Virus record (IMG/VR): IMGVR_UViG_3300012359_000028
Span: 1 to 64,000 of that record
DNA length: 64,000 nucleotides
Origin: a virus
Strand: one strand, 5' to 3'
The position numbers were made by a program, and so were the translations under genes. Below the pieces are notes generated by a model that saw only the letters and a program-made list of their open reading frames with translations, had not been told where the DNA came from and made no database searches. Within the stretch, counting starts at the first letter, position 1. Every line of letters begins with the position of its first letter. Below are positions 37,887 to 44,687 of this stretch, piece by piece.

Positions 37887-38053
37887 GGTACGATGACCAG
37901 CTTCAGAATATCGATGAGCGCGCCGAGAATTCTATGCTGTCGTTCTAGCTCTCCATTAGAATGAAGATCGGCGCTGAGTCCGGTAATGCCTAGAAGTTTT
38001 AAGGCAGCCAGTTCTTGTTCGTTCGTCGGTTCGAATGTAAGTTTAACCTTCAT
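37883..38053 (-). CDS. small hypothetical protein, 56 aa
   Basis: ATG 38053 follows GGAGGG. The 56-residue product (MKVKLTFEPTNEQELAALKL...) is helical with no motif. The start overlaps the stop of an upstream frame (ATGA) and its own stop overlaps the next GTG, so it is embedded in a coupled operon. Confidence 0.62.
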   Translation of the reverse strand: MKVKLTFEPTNEQELAALKLLGITGLSADLHSNGELERQHRILGALIDILKLVIVP

Positions 38054-38208
38054 TGAAGTTTCCCTCCGTGTTTCGTCACCTCTCCGTCAGTCACTCGTTC
38101 AGCCGACGGTTTGTGCGGTGAACACTCTTCATAACTACAATCCAGTTGATCGCCCTCGTTAACAAAATCAAAAAAGTCTTTGCTGGTATGATCGCATTCG
38201 CGGACGTT
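38050..38208 (-). pseudogene. start-less coding-like frame, likely 3' part of the 38168-38509 gene
   Basis: A 52-codon frame after a TAG, with no usable start codon, encodes a cysteine/histidine-containing stretch (ECDHTSKDFFDFV, DCSYEECSPH) and ends with ATGA overlapping the 38053 gene, the overlap style typical of real genes here. The preceding gene stops at 38168 inside a run of six T's; with five T's the two frames would join. Confidence 0.4.
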
Positions 38209-38509
38209 CTATGCGGTCCCAATAGACAATTTTCACCGGATCATCATCGATATCACCAAGGACTTCGACAAGAAACATTGAACCGCAGCCTTCACACGTC
38301 ACTACTCGACCGACACCGCCCTCGGGTCCGAACTGGAAGGTGGTACCTTTGCAGTCTGGACAATGACCGGAATTCATCAAGGCTGCATCACCGTGCGTCG
38401 GGCAGCTTGACTCACGGCTAAGGAGAACGTTATGGATGCCTACAAGGTTACTCAGTACGCAGGTGCATGCTGGCTTGAACTTTAGCACTGTCTTGAGCCA
38501 CTGGAACAT
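38168..38509 (-). CDS. zinc-ribbon protein, possibly frameshifted at its end
   Basis: 113 residues from ATG 38509 after a strong GGGAGG. A zinc ribbon is formed by CPDC (about 50-53) and CEGC (about 72-75) within a GPEGGVGR loop, resembling small phage zinc proteins of unknown role. The frame ends right after CTTTTTT; a second frame continues past it, so this stop may be an indel artefact. Confidence 0.62.
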   Translation of the reverse strand: MFQWLKTVLKFKPACTCVLSNLVGIHNVLLSRESSCPTHGDAALMNSGHCPDCKGTTFQFGPEGGVGRVVTCEGCGSMFLVEVLGDIDDDPVKIVYWDRIERPRMRSYQQRLF

Positions 38510-38693
38510 TGATTACCTCCCTTAAGAGTTTCTCACGCTCTTTTTGAAGTTCGATTCCTCGTTCCCACAACCGATTCCATTCAGCAATGCCCCAGACACT
38601 ATCATTGAATGTGAATTCCATTCGAGACATAGCAGCTTCAATCCATTCAATATCGATAGCATCAAGACGTTTACGTTGTGTTGGACTTAGCAT
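38448..38693 (-). CDS. hypothetical protein, 81 aa
   Basis: ATG 38693 follows AAAGGA and gives MLSPTQRKRLDAIDIEWIEA; longer upstream starts are rejected. Helical, charged protein. It overlaps the next gene's start by 62 bases, and its own start lies in the end of the upstream gene. Unknown function. Confidence 0.58.
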   Translation of the reverse strand: MLSPTQRKRLDAIDIEWIEAAMSRMEFTFNDSVWGIAEWNRLWERGIELQKEREKLLREVINVPVAQDSAKVQASMHLRTE

Positions 38694-38847
38694 TATCATT
38701 CCTTTCGACAACAGAGGATTGAAGATCAAGGGCGTAGTCCACAAACTGTACATCAATCCATTTGCCGGATGGATGCACACTGCGAACGGTGCCCTTGACC
38801 AGAACAGAGTCTCCGCGTTGCAGTTCTTTTGCTTTGGCCGGAGTCAT
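38671..38847 (-). CDS. small SH3-like protein, 58 aa
   Basis: ATG 38847 follows AAAGGC. Short beta-rich pattern (GDSVLVKGTVRSV, then KWIDVQFVDY) suggests a small barrel. 58 residues. Overlaps the following gene by 23 bases. Function unknown. Confidence 0.58.
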   Translation of the reverse strand: MTPAKAKELQRGDSVLVKGTVRSVHPSGKWIDVQFVDYALDLQSSVVERNDNAKSNTT

Positions 38848-38849
38848 TG

Positions 38850-39086
38850 CTATGCCTTTCGGTTTTTCTTGGGCTTTCTAGTGACAACACGCAAATTTTC
38901 CGAGTCAACGTACCAGTGGCCGGTACCGTCGATTTCTCCACCATGACCTTCTTTCCACCGAGGAAAGAAAATTAGGGCAGCACCATTTTCATCGATAGAT
39001 ATAACTTTCCCAATCCGACCAGCAACTTCTGTTGAATCGCCAGTACCGTTTTTTATAACTCTGACCTGAGTTCCGATTTTAAGCAT
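38850..39086 (-). CDS. small SH3/KOW-like protein, 78 aa
   Basis: 78 residues with an SH3/KOW-like opening (GTQVRVIKNGTGD...GRIGKVISID), typical of small beta barrels that bind nucleic acid or partner proteins, and a basic tail. ATG 39086 lies in the end of the upstream gene. Unknown role. Confidence 0.6.
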   Translation of the reverse strand: MLKIGTQVRVIKNGTGDSTEVAGRIGKVISIDENGAALIFFPRWKEGHGGEIDGTGHWYVDSENLRVVTRKPKKNRKA

Positions 39087-39369
39087 TACGCACCTTCCGG
39101 CCGATTTTGCGAGCCATGACGAACCGCGTCGGAGTGATACCGAGCCAACGAATGATCTTCTTACTATTGGCGCGGCTGAACGTATGGCAGCCTAGATTTA
39201 ACCTGCCGTTTTCCATGTAAACGGGGATTTGATATGCGAGGCTCAAATCCGAAACGTAATTGAGATTGAGGTCATAGGTGATATGGTCGGTTTCCAGATA
39301 CTTCAAAAGAGACGCCCTGGTTCCATTACGGGTAGCATATCGCTCGCCATCCGTGTTACGAGTTTTCAA
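39079..39369 (-). CDS. hypothetical protein, N-terminus apparently frameshifted
   Basis: The frame runs 96 codons from TTG 39369, which has only a poor ribosome site. Upstream, ATG 39412 has a strong AAAGGAG site but its frame stops after nine codons. Removing one base from the GGG run at 39397-39399 would join them as MKLNTDVDGDVLRFLKTRN. So the gene probably begins at 39412 and is broken, mis-sequenced or recoded. Basic protein, function unknown. Confidence 0.5.
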   Translation of the reverse strand: MKTRNTDGERYATRNGTRASLLKYLETDHITYDLNLNYVSDLSLAYQIPVYMENGRLNLGCHTFSRANSKKIIRWLGITPTRFVMARKIGRKVRNA

Positions 39370-39430
39370 AAACCTAAGTACATCACCATCTACGTCGGGT
39401 ATTTAACTTCATTTTCAGTCTCCTTTATGA

Positions 39431-39841
39431 TCAGTCATTTTCAGGTCGTGCTAATTCACCGTATACTACAGTTGGCTCCGATTGTCCATCAAAAACTTCT
39501 TCTTTGATACTCCACCTTCCGCCTCGTGCTGGATTCGCAGCAATCCATCGGGCAGCACTAGGCCGAGTCCTGCGAACAATTCCAGTCGATGTCGGAGGTC
39601 CGAAATCGTTTTCAAAATTCGGTTCATACATAATGCGGTACTGCTTTTTCTTCAGTGGCTCCGGCTTCTTGACTACGAATCCATTCGAAGCTGCCATCGC
39701 ATCGAGGAACAGATTCAATTCATCGCCGTCTGCCTGAAATGTTACAACACGCCCAATATCCGTTGGGGTAGGTTCGCCAATATACCACTGTCGCCAACGA
39801 ATTTTCCCAAGAGGTGTCGCCCTCATTTGAATTGCAAGCAT
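39431..39841 (-). CDS. hypothetical protein, 136 aa
   Basis: 136 residues, starting ATG 39841 after CGGAGG; mixed alpha/beta, basic in the middle (KKPEPLKKKQYRIMYEPNFE). No motif recognised. It lies 19 bases after the tiny membrane peptide downstream of the integrase. Confidence 0.6.
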   Translation of the reverse strand: MLAIQMRATPLGKIRWRQWYIGEPTPTDIGRVVTFQADGDELNLFLDAMAASNGFVVKKPEPLKKKQYRIMYEPNFENDFGPPTSTGIVRRTRPSAARWIAANPARGGRWSIKEEVFDGQSEPTVVYGELARPEND

Positions 39842-39860
39842 TAGTATCCTCCGCGATTCT

Positions 39861-39941
39861 TCAATCTTTCTTAAGAGGCTTGCTTATGGCAAGCAACAAA
39901 ATCAATAGCGCGAACACACCAATTCCGATAAGAGTTCTCAT
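39861..39941 (-). CDS. 26-aa membrane peptide coupled to integrase
   Basis: ATG 39941 overlaps the integrase TGA (ATGA). The product is one hydrophobic helix (LIGIGVFALLILLLAIS) with a basic end. It is too small for a family call, but the overlap and clean membrane helix suggest it is made by coupled translation. Confidence 0.45.
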   Translation of the reverse strand: MRTLIGIGVFALLILLLAISKPLKKD

Positions 39942-40834
39942 TGTGGCAATTCGAACCCGAGTCCGACGCGCTCAGACCATTCACGTCGCTCGTCGGTTCT
40001 TGAAATCCATTTCACATAGCGCTGATGCACGTCTTTTGCCGCATGGCCTGCCCAAAAGTAATCCAGTTCAGTCGGAGTGCTCTTCACCGCAACCTGAGTC
40101 AGTCTAAAACGCCGGAAAGCATGGAAGCCGGTGCTCGGGATGAGCCTGTCGAGACGTTTACGCGCCGCCCCCTCCCGACTGGTAATCAGAAAACCGTTTG
40201 CTGGAATCACTTTGAGCAGAAATTCATTCAATGACGGGCACAAATCGACGATCCTGCGCCCGGCTGCCGTCTTTACAGGCCCCAGGTCGCCCGCTTCATG
40301 CCGTTGAACATCAACCGTGATCGTCCGATTGGACGGGTTCCAGTAGTTACCGGGGCCGTTTGGAAGAGTATGTACCGCTAAAGCCTCACCGATGCGGAGC
40401 CCGGAGCCCGCTAGCAAGCCCCAGAGTAGCCTATCATCGGGAGACCCCTCTAGAAACGCCTCCTGTAGCGTTTTATCGGCTATCACAGGGGTGTTTTGAT
40501 CGGCCGGAGACAGTTTGGGAAGGTCCAGGAACGACTTATTCCAGGTCCGAGGGTAGATTTGATTGCCATTTTGGTCTACGGCGGAGGCTATAACCCCCTT
40601 AAAAACGTTGAAGATACCCTTGACCGTGCTGGCGGCCAGTTTGTCGCTGATCGGACTAAAAAACACTTTGGCAGCGGCATTATCAAGGTCTAACAACGCC
40701 CTGGAGCCCATTTGGGGTAGCAAATGAGCGTCCAGATAGGACTGATAGGCGTCCAGGGTGCCGGAACGCCGAGGTTTGCGGTTCATTCTGAGCCCGCGCA
40801 TGTACTCTATCGATTGATCAGCGAATGTTGTCAT
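39938..40834 (-). CDS. int: tyrosine site-specific integrase
   Basis: 298 residues. It joins phage and host DNA at attachment sites. All catalytic residues can be read: Arg147 (SGLRIGEAL), Lys188 (GPVKTAAGR), His238 and Arg241 (GFHAFRRFR), His264 (WAGHAAKD) and Tyr273 (HQRYVKW). The N-terminal ~110 residues form a core-binding domain. The HAFRRFR wording resembles integrases I associate with Acidobacteriota. ATG 40834 lies 6 bases after a -10 box, so the mRNA is probably leaderless. Presence implies a temperate life style. Confidence 0.92.
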   Translation of the reverse strand: MTTFADQSIEYMRGLRMNRKPRRSGTLDAYQSYLDAHLLPQMGSRALLDLDNAAAKVFFSPISDKLAASTVKGIFNVFKGVIASAVDQNGNQIYPRTWNKSFLDLPKLSPADQNTPVIADKTLQEAFLEGSPDDRLLWGLLAGSGLRIGEALAVHTLPNGPGNYWNPSNRTITVDVQRHEAGDLGPVKTAAGRRIVDLCPSLNEFLLKVIPANGFLITSREGAARKRLDRLIPSTGFHAFRRFRLTQVAVKSTPTELDYFWAGHAAKDVHQRYVKWISRTDERREWSERVGLGFELPQ

Positions 40835-40840
40835 GCCCCA

Positions 40841-40869
40841 ATCCTACCGAAAATGAAATGTCCTGTCAA
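40841..40869 (-). promoter_or_regulatory. sigma70-type promoter of the integrase, leaderless
   Basis: On the - strand: -35 TTGACA (40864-40869), 17-base spacer, -10 TAGGAT (40841-40846), then 6 bases and the integrase ATG. Transcription should begin at or next to the ATG. The cargo transposon's target duplication starts 4 bases upstream of the -35 box, so this promoter was left intact. Confidence 0.75.
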
Positions 40870-40872
40870 GTC

Positions 40873-40880
40873 CTATTTTC
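40873..40880. repeat. 8-base target-site duplication, left copy
   Basis: CTATTTTC directly outside the left inverted repeat; the identical 8 bases occur at 43708-43715 outside the right repeat. Eight bases is the duplication length known for IS1595-family elements. Confidence 0.85.
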
Positions 40881-40900
40881 GGGAATTATCCACTTGAGTC
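40881..40900 (+). repeat. left terminal inverted repeat of the transposon
   Basis: Twenty bases, inward-reading on the + strand; two mismatches to the right-end repeat. Followed by 58 bases without a gene before the stop codon of the helix-turn-helix-like cargo gene. Confidence 0.85.
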
Positions 40901-40958
40901 CCTCGATTTCGGCCCTTTCAACCTCAATGCCTATCATATACCGTTGAATTGAATAACT

Positions 40959-41393
40959 TTATTCTTCAAATTCCGAAAGATATTCTCCGACTTCTTTGAT
41001 AGTTTCTCTCAAAACTTTCATTTCTTTAGGACACATCTTAACCCAACCGGACCAATCTTCTTCTACCCTCTCGATAGCAGTTCTTATGCTTTCTAGACGA
41101 GTGGTAAGGGCACCAATTATATCGGCGTTAGTTTTTGCCCGGACCGGGCGGGCAGGCTTTAGCCCCTCCGCTTCAAGATGAGCCTGAATCCAGCGATAGG
41201 CATTCTGCCTCGGGATATTCAGGTCGCCCCAAATTTTAGTTATCGGAACGTGAACTTCTCGAAGTTTTTCTTGCCAGTCGTAGCATTTTCGACCGAAGTC
41301 TAGACACCGTTTTTCAGACTTCTGACAATCATCCCATGCTACTTGCAAATCCTTTTTTGCCGCCGCTACAACTTGTTCCGCATCCTTACTCAT
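40959..41393 (-). CDS. transposon cargo: helix-turn-helix-like protein
   Basis: 144 residues from ATG 41393, which follows AAGGAGG and overlaps the upstream stop (ATGA). Flanking helices enclose a likely helix-turn-helix (VPITKIWGDLNIPRQNAYRW), about residues 50-69. The protein may bind DNA and help the neighbouring ATPase find its target. It is the last gene of the cargo operon before the left repeat. No enzyme motif. Confidence 0.6.
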   Translation of the reverse strand: MSKDAEQVVAAAKKDLQVAWDDCQKSEKRCLDFGRKCYDWQEKLREVHVPITKIWGDLNIPRQNAYRWIQAHLEAEGLKPARPVRAKTNADIIGALTTRLESIRTAIERVEEDWSGWVKMCPKEMKVLRETIKEVGEYLSEFEE

Positions 41394-42610
41394 GCGGCCT
41401 CCTTGCCCACAAATTCGTGACTGTAACAAATTCTTTTACTATCCCCATGATAATCACTAAAGAGTGCTTTATGACCCTCTTCTTTAGCGGCTTTGTCTCT
41501 CTTTGTCTTATCACTTATATCCAGTCGCTCTTTACGATATTTGCAGGTGGGTATCCACCCCGAGTTTTTCTTGTCTCTGTAACCCCCGAAGCGAACATGT
41601 GCTGTTTTTGAAAAATATCTTTTTCCCTGGTCAAGATAGAATTGGGCGATAGTGTCCGAAATTCTTGGTCCGATTCCTAACCCCTGAAAGTCAGGTAATA
41701 CTACAGTGCGGTGTTCTCGATATGCCTTGCGTTCGTCCGACCCCCTTTGGAATTTGAAGTTCTTACATTTACACCCTTTACTGACCGGCGTTTTCCCACA
41801 GTCCTTATCTACATGCCCGTGTCCGCAATCCGCACAATTCCGTCCACCTATCGGTTGTGCTATACTAGAAACGAAACCGACTATTGTTTCCGCCTGTTCC
41901 CCAAACTGAGCAGTTGCCAAATAGGAATGGCACGACTGATTCAGATCGGGAGTCAAATAGTGATGACTCGCAAACATGGGCCAGATACTACGTTGGCACG
42001 GATAGAGTCGGAGTTTGATTTTTGGCCGCCGAAGTGACCTCCCATCGTGCAAAATTCCTGTCACCGTATCAAAATACCAGTCGGGACGCAACCATTCTAA
42101 AATATCATAGTGGCAGGAAGCGAAAACCAACCCATGAAAATTCTGATTATCGACATAACGACGTACGGCAACCGACGCAGCCTTTGCTACGTTCCTATCA
42201 ATCACCGATGTATATTCGTCTATGACCGCTCCATTCTCCAGTTTACGAGCAAGGTTTGCCCGAAACTGCTCGCCGTTAGATAAAACATGAAACGGTTTGC
42301 ACCATGAGGGGACGGAGTTAAGCCCCACCGCCATTAAGCGATCTATGGCTTCAGCCGGAGTCGAAAAATGGGAGACAATCGCTTTTGTGTCGCTCCATTC
42401 TGGTTGGGCTTCCGTTCCGAATTGTCTCAGAAGCAAAGTTTTTCCGCTTCCGCTCGGGCCTAGAATCAAGCCTATTTTGAAGTCCGACGGCACTTCTGGC
42501 TTTTCCCAACCTTCAAAGACGGACTCTCCTATGAAAGCATAATCTAATGCTTTGGCAACTTCATCGGTAAACGTATCAGTCTTTACCTTAATTTTGTAGA
42601 GTGGTCTCAT
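41390..42610 (-). CDS. transposon cargo: ABC ATPase fused to Mom-like GNAT domain
   Basis: 406 residues. The N-terminal half is an ABC-type ATPase: Walker A GPSGSGKT (51-58), signature LSNGEQ (110-115), Walker B with Asp131-Glu132 (GAVIDEYTS) and a switch-like His167 (ASCHYD). The C-terminal half is a GNAT-type fold with HHYLTPDLNQS (216-226) and LPDFQGLGIG (305-314), interrupted by a cysteine-rich insert (CADCGHGH...CKC, about 259-282). This matches the COG2401 architecture; Mom-type GNAT proteins modify adenine in phage DNA. DNA-base modification or DNA surveillance is the best guess; untested. Confidence 0.75.
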   Translation of the reverse strand: MRPLYKIKVKTDTFTDEVAKALDYAFIGESVFEGWEKPEVPSDFKIGLILGPSGSGKTLLLRQFGTEAQPEWSDTKAIVSHFSTPAEAIDRLMAVGLNSVPSWCKPFHVLSNGEQFRANLARKLENGAVIDEYTSVIDRNVAKAASVAVRRYVDNQNFHGLVFASCHYDILEWLRPDWYFDTVTGILHDGRSLRRPKIKLRLYPCQRSIWPMFASHHYLTPDLNQSCHSYLATAQFGEQAETIVGFVSSIAQPIGGRNCADCGHGHVDKDCGKTPVSKGCKCKNFKFQRGSDERKAYREHRTVVLPDFQGLGIGPRISDTIAQFYLDQGKRYFSKTAHVRFGGYRDKKNSGWIPTCKYRKERLDISDKTKRDKAAKEEGHKALFSDYHGDSKRICYSHEFVGKEAA

Positions 42611-43157
42611 ATGCTACCTCTTTTGAAAATATCCGATGAGCAAGAGCCTCTAATTCTTCTGCGGCACGAATCATACCTTCCGCCTGAGCACGATAAGCAT
42701 CTGCATCCCCGAACAAGTCACTGGCGTCGGTTGCTAGGAAGTACCCTCCGTCTAGTGATCGGACGGAACAAATTGGAATGTCTTTTTCGGCAACCAAATA
42801 TGCCTTGGCAAAGCGAAGTTGCCGACGATTCGCTTCGCTATCCTTAAACCCCATCGCTAGTAAGACATCCTTAACTAGCATTACGGACGCTTTCCCTTGT
42901 CGAAGAACAGTTGGTAATTTTTCAATATAATCTTGACGGGCAATAAATTCTTCGCCTGTTCGCTTATCTCTCCAAACAATTTGCAATGGCTTCTGCTGAG
43001 GAGCGGCTCTTTCGACGGTTTGAATTTGCTCTGTACGTATGCCTGGCCATGCGGCGAGGAATTTGATTTGAGCATCTTTTTCATCGGCACCTTCAAAGGG
43101 CCGAGTTATCGACTTTCCAAGTGTAGTGGAGTGATAGGTGATATTGAATGACCCCAT
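42588..43157 (-). CDS. transposon cargo: winged-helix-like DNA-binding protein
   Basis: 189 residues. The N-terminal ~60 residues are a small alpha/beta domain; the C-terminal part (about 92-155) has the order helix, helix, then ICSVRSLDGGYFLATDAS, the strand-turn-strand wing of many phage winged-helix proteins. ATG 43157 overlaps the end of the transposase by 52 bases; the stop lies inside the ATPase gene start. Likely a DNA-binding partner or regulator of the ATPase-GNAT fusion. Confidence 0.6.
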   Translation of the reverse strand: MGSFNITYHSTTLGKSITRPFEGADEKDAQIKFLAAWPGIRTEQIQTVERAAPQQKPLQIVWRDKRTGEEFIARQDYIEKLPTVLRQGKASVMLVKDVLLAMGFKDSEANRRQLRFAKAYLVAEKDIPICSVRSLDGGYFLATDASDLFGDADAYRAQAEGMIRAAEELEALAHRIFSKEVAYETTLQN

Positions 43158-43687
43158 TTTCCAATAGTCTCCTTTGTAAGTTGCTCATATGTAATTCTCT
43201 TTCCTACAACAACATCCACGAAACTATCCAATCTCTCGAAAGTATGCCGCTGCACTCGGCCCGCATTGAGCCGAAATGTAAATTCATTCACATAGCGTCC
43301 GAGATGCTTCTTGCTGGCATGATGATAGACCCCATGCAATCCCCTCTTCATCACTGCCCAAACACTCTCAATTGAATTTGTGTGGACATCGCCACGAACA
43401 TATTCTCCAGTGATGTGCTTCACGGATTCGTGCTCAAACCCCTCTCGTTTCAAAGCAACGTAACTTCCAAAATCGTCGGTCATGATTCGAGAACCTGCCG
43501 CCACGTTCTTGTGAATCGCTGCTCGCAACTCCCGACCGCCCGTGCTTTGGATCACTTGAGCCACGACATTCCCGCCACGTTCCCGCAACCCGATGACGGC
43601 TGCTTTCTCTGACCGTTCTCTCGGCTTATGGATTCGGTCCCACATATGCCGACTATCCTCTCTTCCGCTCAAATAAGTCTCATCCAC
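43106..43687 (-). CDS. truncated IS1595-family DDE transposase
   Basis: 193 residues from GTG 43687, the very base after the right inverted repeat. The DDE catalytic core is complete: Asp2 (DETYLSGRE), Asp71 (MTDDFGSY) and Glu107 (VHTNSIESVW), then the family's C-terminal HLGRYVNEFTFRLN. About 100 residues expected N-terminally (zinc ribbon and DNA-binding part) are missing, and a stop codon lies in frame within the repeat. It is therefore likely unable to bind its own ends, and the copy is probably immobile unless helped. Confidence 0.8.
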   Translation of the reverse strand: MDETYLSGREDSRHMWDRIHKPRERSEKAAVIGLRERGGNVVAQVIQSTGGRELRAAIHKNVAAGSRIMTDDFGSYVALKREGFEHESVKHITGEYVRGDVHTNSIESVWAVMKRGLHGVYHHASKKHLGRYVNEFTFRLNAGRVQRHTFERLDSFVDVVVGKRITYEQLTKETIGKWGHSISPITPLHLESR

Positions 43688-43707
43688 GAGTCAAGTGGAT
43701 AGTTCCC
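43688..43707 (-). repeat. right terminal inverted repeat of the transposon
   Basis: Twenty bases reading inward on the - strand, directly abutting the GTG of the truncated transposase. Outside it is the CTATTTTC target copy (43708-43715), which contains the stop codon of the upstream gene. Confidence 0.85.
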
Positions 43708-44292
43708 CTATTTTCCACCCGTCGTGCCTTCCTCGATTTCTTTCGCAACAGCATCGAGATTACGGAATTGATCATCCTTATGCGCCGCTTCGGTAAAATT
43801 AATTTTTCCGTCAACATAGCCAACAAAAATCTGAATACGCGCCGCACGGATTGCAGCACGGTCAACGAAAGTAGGTGTGACTGTTTGCTTTGTACCGACG
43901 CGAATGTGCTTCGTATATTTTCTCTTCGGTGTTACAGTAATTGTAGCTCCCTTCTGTGCTTGTTCGGCAACATAGGAGCCGACTTTTTGAGATGCAAGGG
44001 ATACTGCATGCTGGCCGGGTCGAAGCACGACAGTTTCGCCGACATGATTCTCAACGTGATATTCAGTTTTTCCCGTTACTACGCCGCCGTTCCCGCTGGC
44101 GGCTCCTGCACCGGCTCCATGAACGTGCGGAAATTGTCCCGTTGTAGGGTCCAGGTCGATCACGCCGTCAGATACCGGGGTAAAGGTTACCGTTGCTGTC
44201 GGAGTTGGGGTCTCTTCTGTCTTCCCACCGTGCTTTTCAGGAAGTTCTACTCCTTGTGATGCTACTGCTGTTTCAACTTTCTTTTTACGCAT
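43708..44292 (-). CDS. hypothetical protein, 194 aa
   Basis: 194 residues, rich in T, G, V and H, with a central beta-like region (GKTEYHVENHVGETVVLRPG) and a basic helical C-terminus. ATG 44292 follows TAGGAGAAATC. Its TAG lies inside the transposon's target duplication, so the insertion did not change the protein. Function unknown. Confidence 0.62.
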   Translation of the reverse strand: MRKKKVETAVASQGVELPEKHGGKTEETPTPTATVTFTPVSDGVIDLDPTTGQFPHVHGAGAGAASGNGGVVTGKTEYHVENHVGETVVLRPGQHAVSLASQKVGSYVAEQAQKGATITVTPKRKYTKHIRVGTKQTVTPTFVDRAAIRAARIQIFVGYVDGKINFTEAAHKDDQFRNLDAVAKEIEEGTTGGK

Positions 44293-44300
44293 GATTTCTC

Positions 44301-44531
44301 CTATTCGGATTGAGATGATTTCTTCGTTCGGGGCCGATATCCGCCGCGTTTTGATTTCGATTTGACGACGGTGACGTGCTCGACCTGCTCGATTTTCACT
44401 TCGACACCTGCTGCTTTCAACGCATCAAATTCCTTGCGGGCATTGGGATAGACAGTTCGAATACGATGGAATGTATCGGAATTATCTTGAAGCTGACTCA
44501 CTAGATTTAACAACTGTTCGAGATTCTCCAT
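44301..44531 (-). CDS. hypothetical basic protein, 76 aa
   Basis: 76 residues with a helical N-terminal half and a lysine/arginine-rich tail (KSKSKRGGYRPRTKKSS), likely nucleic-acid binding. ATG 44531 follows TTAGGAGAAAAC, in which the stop of the upstream gene is embedded. Confidence 0.6.
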   Translation of the reverse strand: MENLEQLLNLVSQLQDNSDTFHRIRTVYPNARKEFDALKAAGVEVKIEQVEHVTVVKSKSKRGGYRPRTKKSSQSE

Positions 44532-44540
44532 TGTTTTCTC

Positions 44541-44687
44541 CTAACTTTGAAATTCGTCCCAAATGGGTTGAAACCAGTCCTTAAATGATATGGACTCTAT
44601 CGGATTTACGTCCTTAACGTAAGGCCAACTGAGATCACTGCAAATTTCATTTCGTCGTGAAATTTTTTCGTTCATATGTTCATTCAT
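44541..44687 (-). CDS. small hypothetical protein, 48 aa
   Basis: ATG 44687 follows AGGAG with 8-base spacing; the product begins MNEHMNEKISRRNEICSDLS and contains several tryptophans near its end. No motif. Overlaps the upstream gene end by 8 bases. Confidence 0.58.
   Translation of the reverse strand: MNEHMNEKISRRNEICSDLSWPYVKDVNPIESISFKDWFQPIWDEFQS

Larger units (their letters stand above)
40881..43707 (-). mobile_element. IS1595-like cargo transposon
   Basis: 2,827 bases bounded by inverted repeats GGGAATTATCCACTTGAGTC (left) and GGGAACTATCCACTTGACTC (right, read inward), 18 of 20 identical, and by a perfect CTATTTTC target duplication. It contains, in - strand order, a truncated DDE transposase, a winged-helix-like protein, an ABC ATPase-GNAT fusion and a helix-turn-helix-like protein. 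All genes are co-oriented with the phage operon. Removing the element and one target copy joins the stop codon of the 43708 gene directly to the integrase promoter. Confidence 0.85.

Noticed and set aside
38168-38509. Integration of the tmRNA as the phage attachment site
   Set aside because: Although many integrases use ssrA, this tmRNA is complete, permuted and about 5 kb from the integrase, with no duplicated core seen.
40847-40882. CCGAAAAT...ATTTTCGG inverted repeat as an integrase operator
   Set aside because: The right arm consists of target duplication plus the first bases of the transposon, so the repeat arose by insertion and is probably chance.
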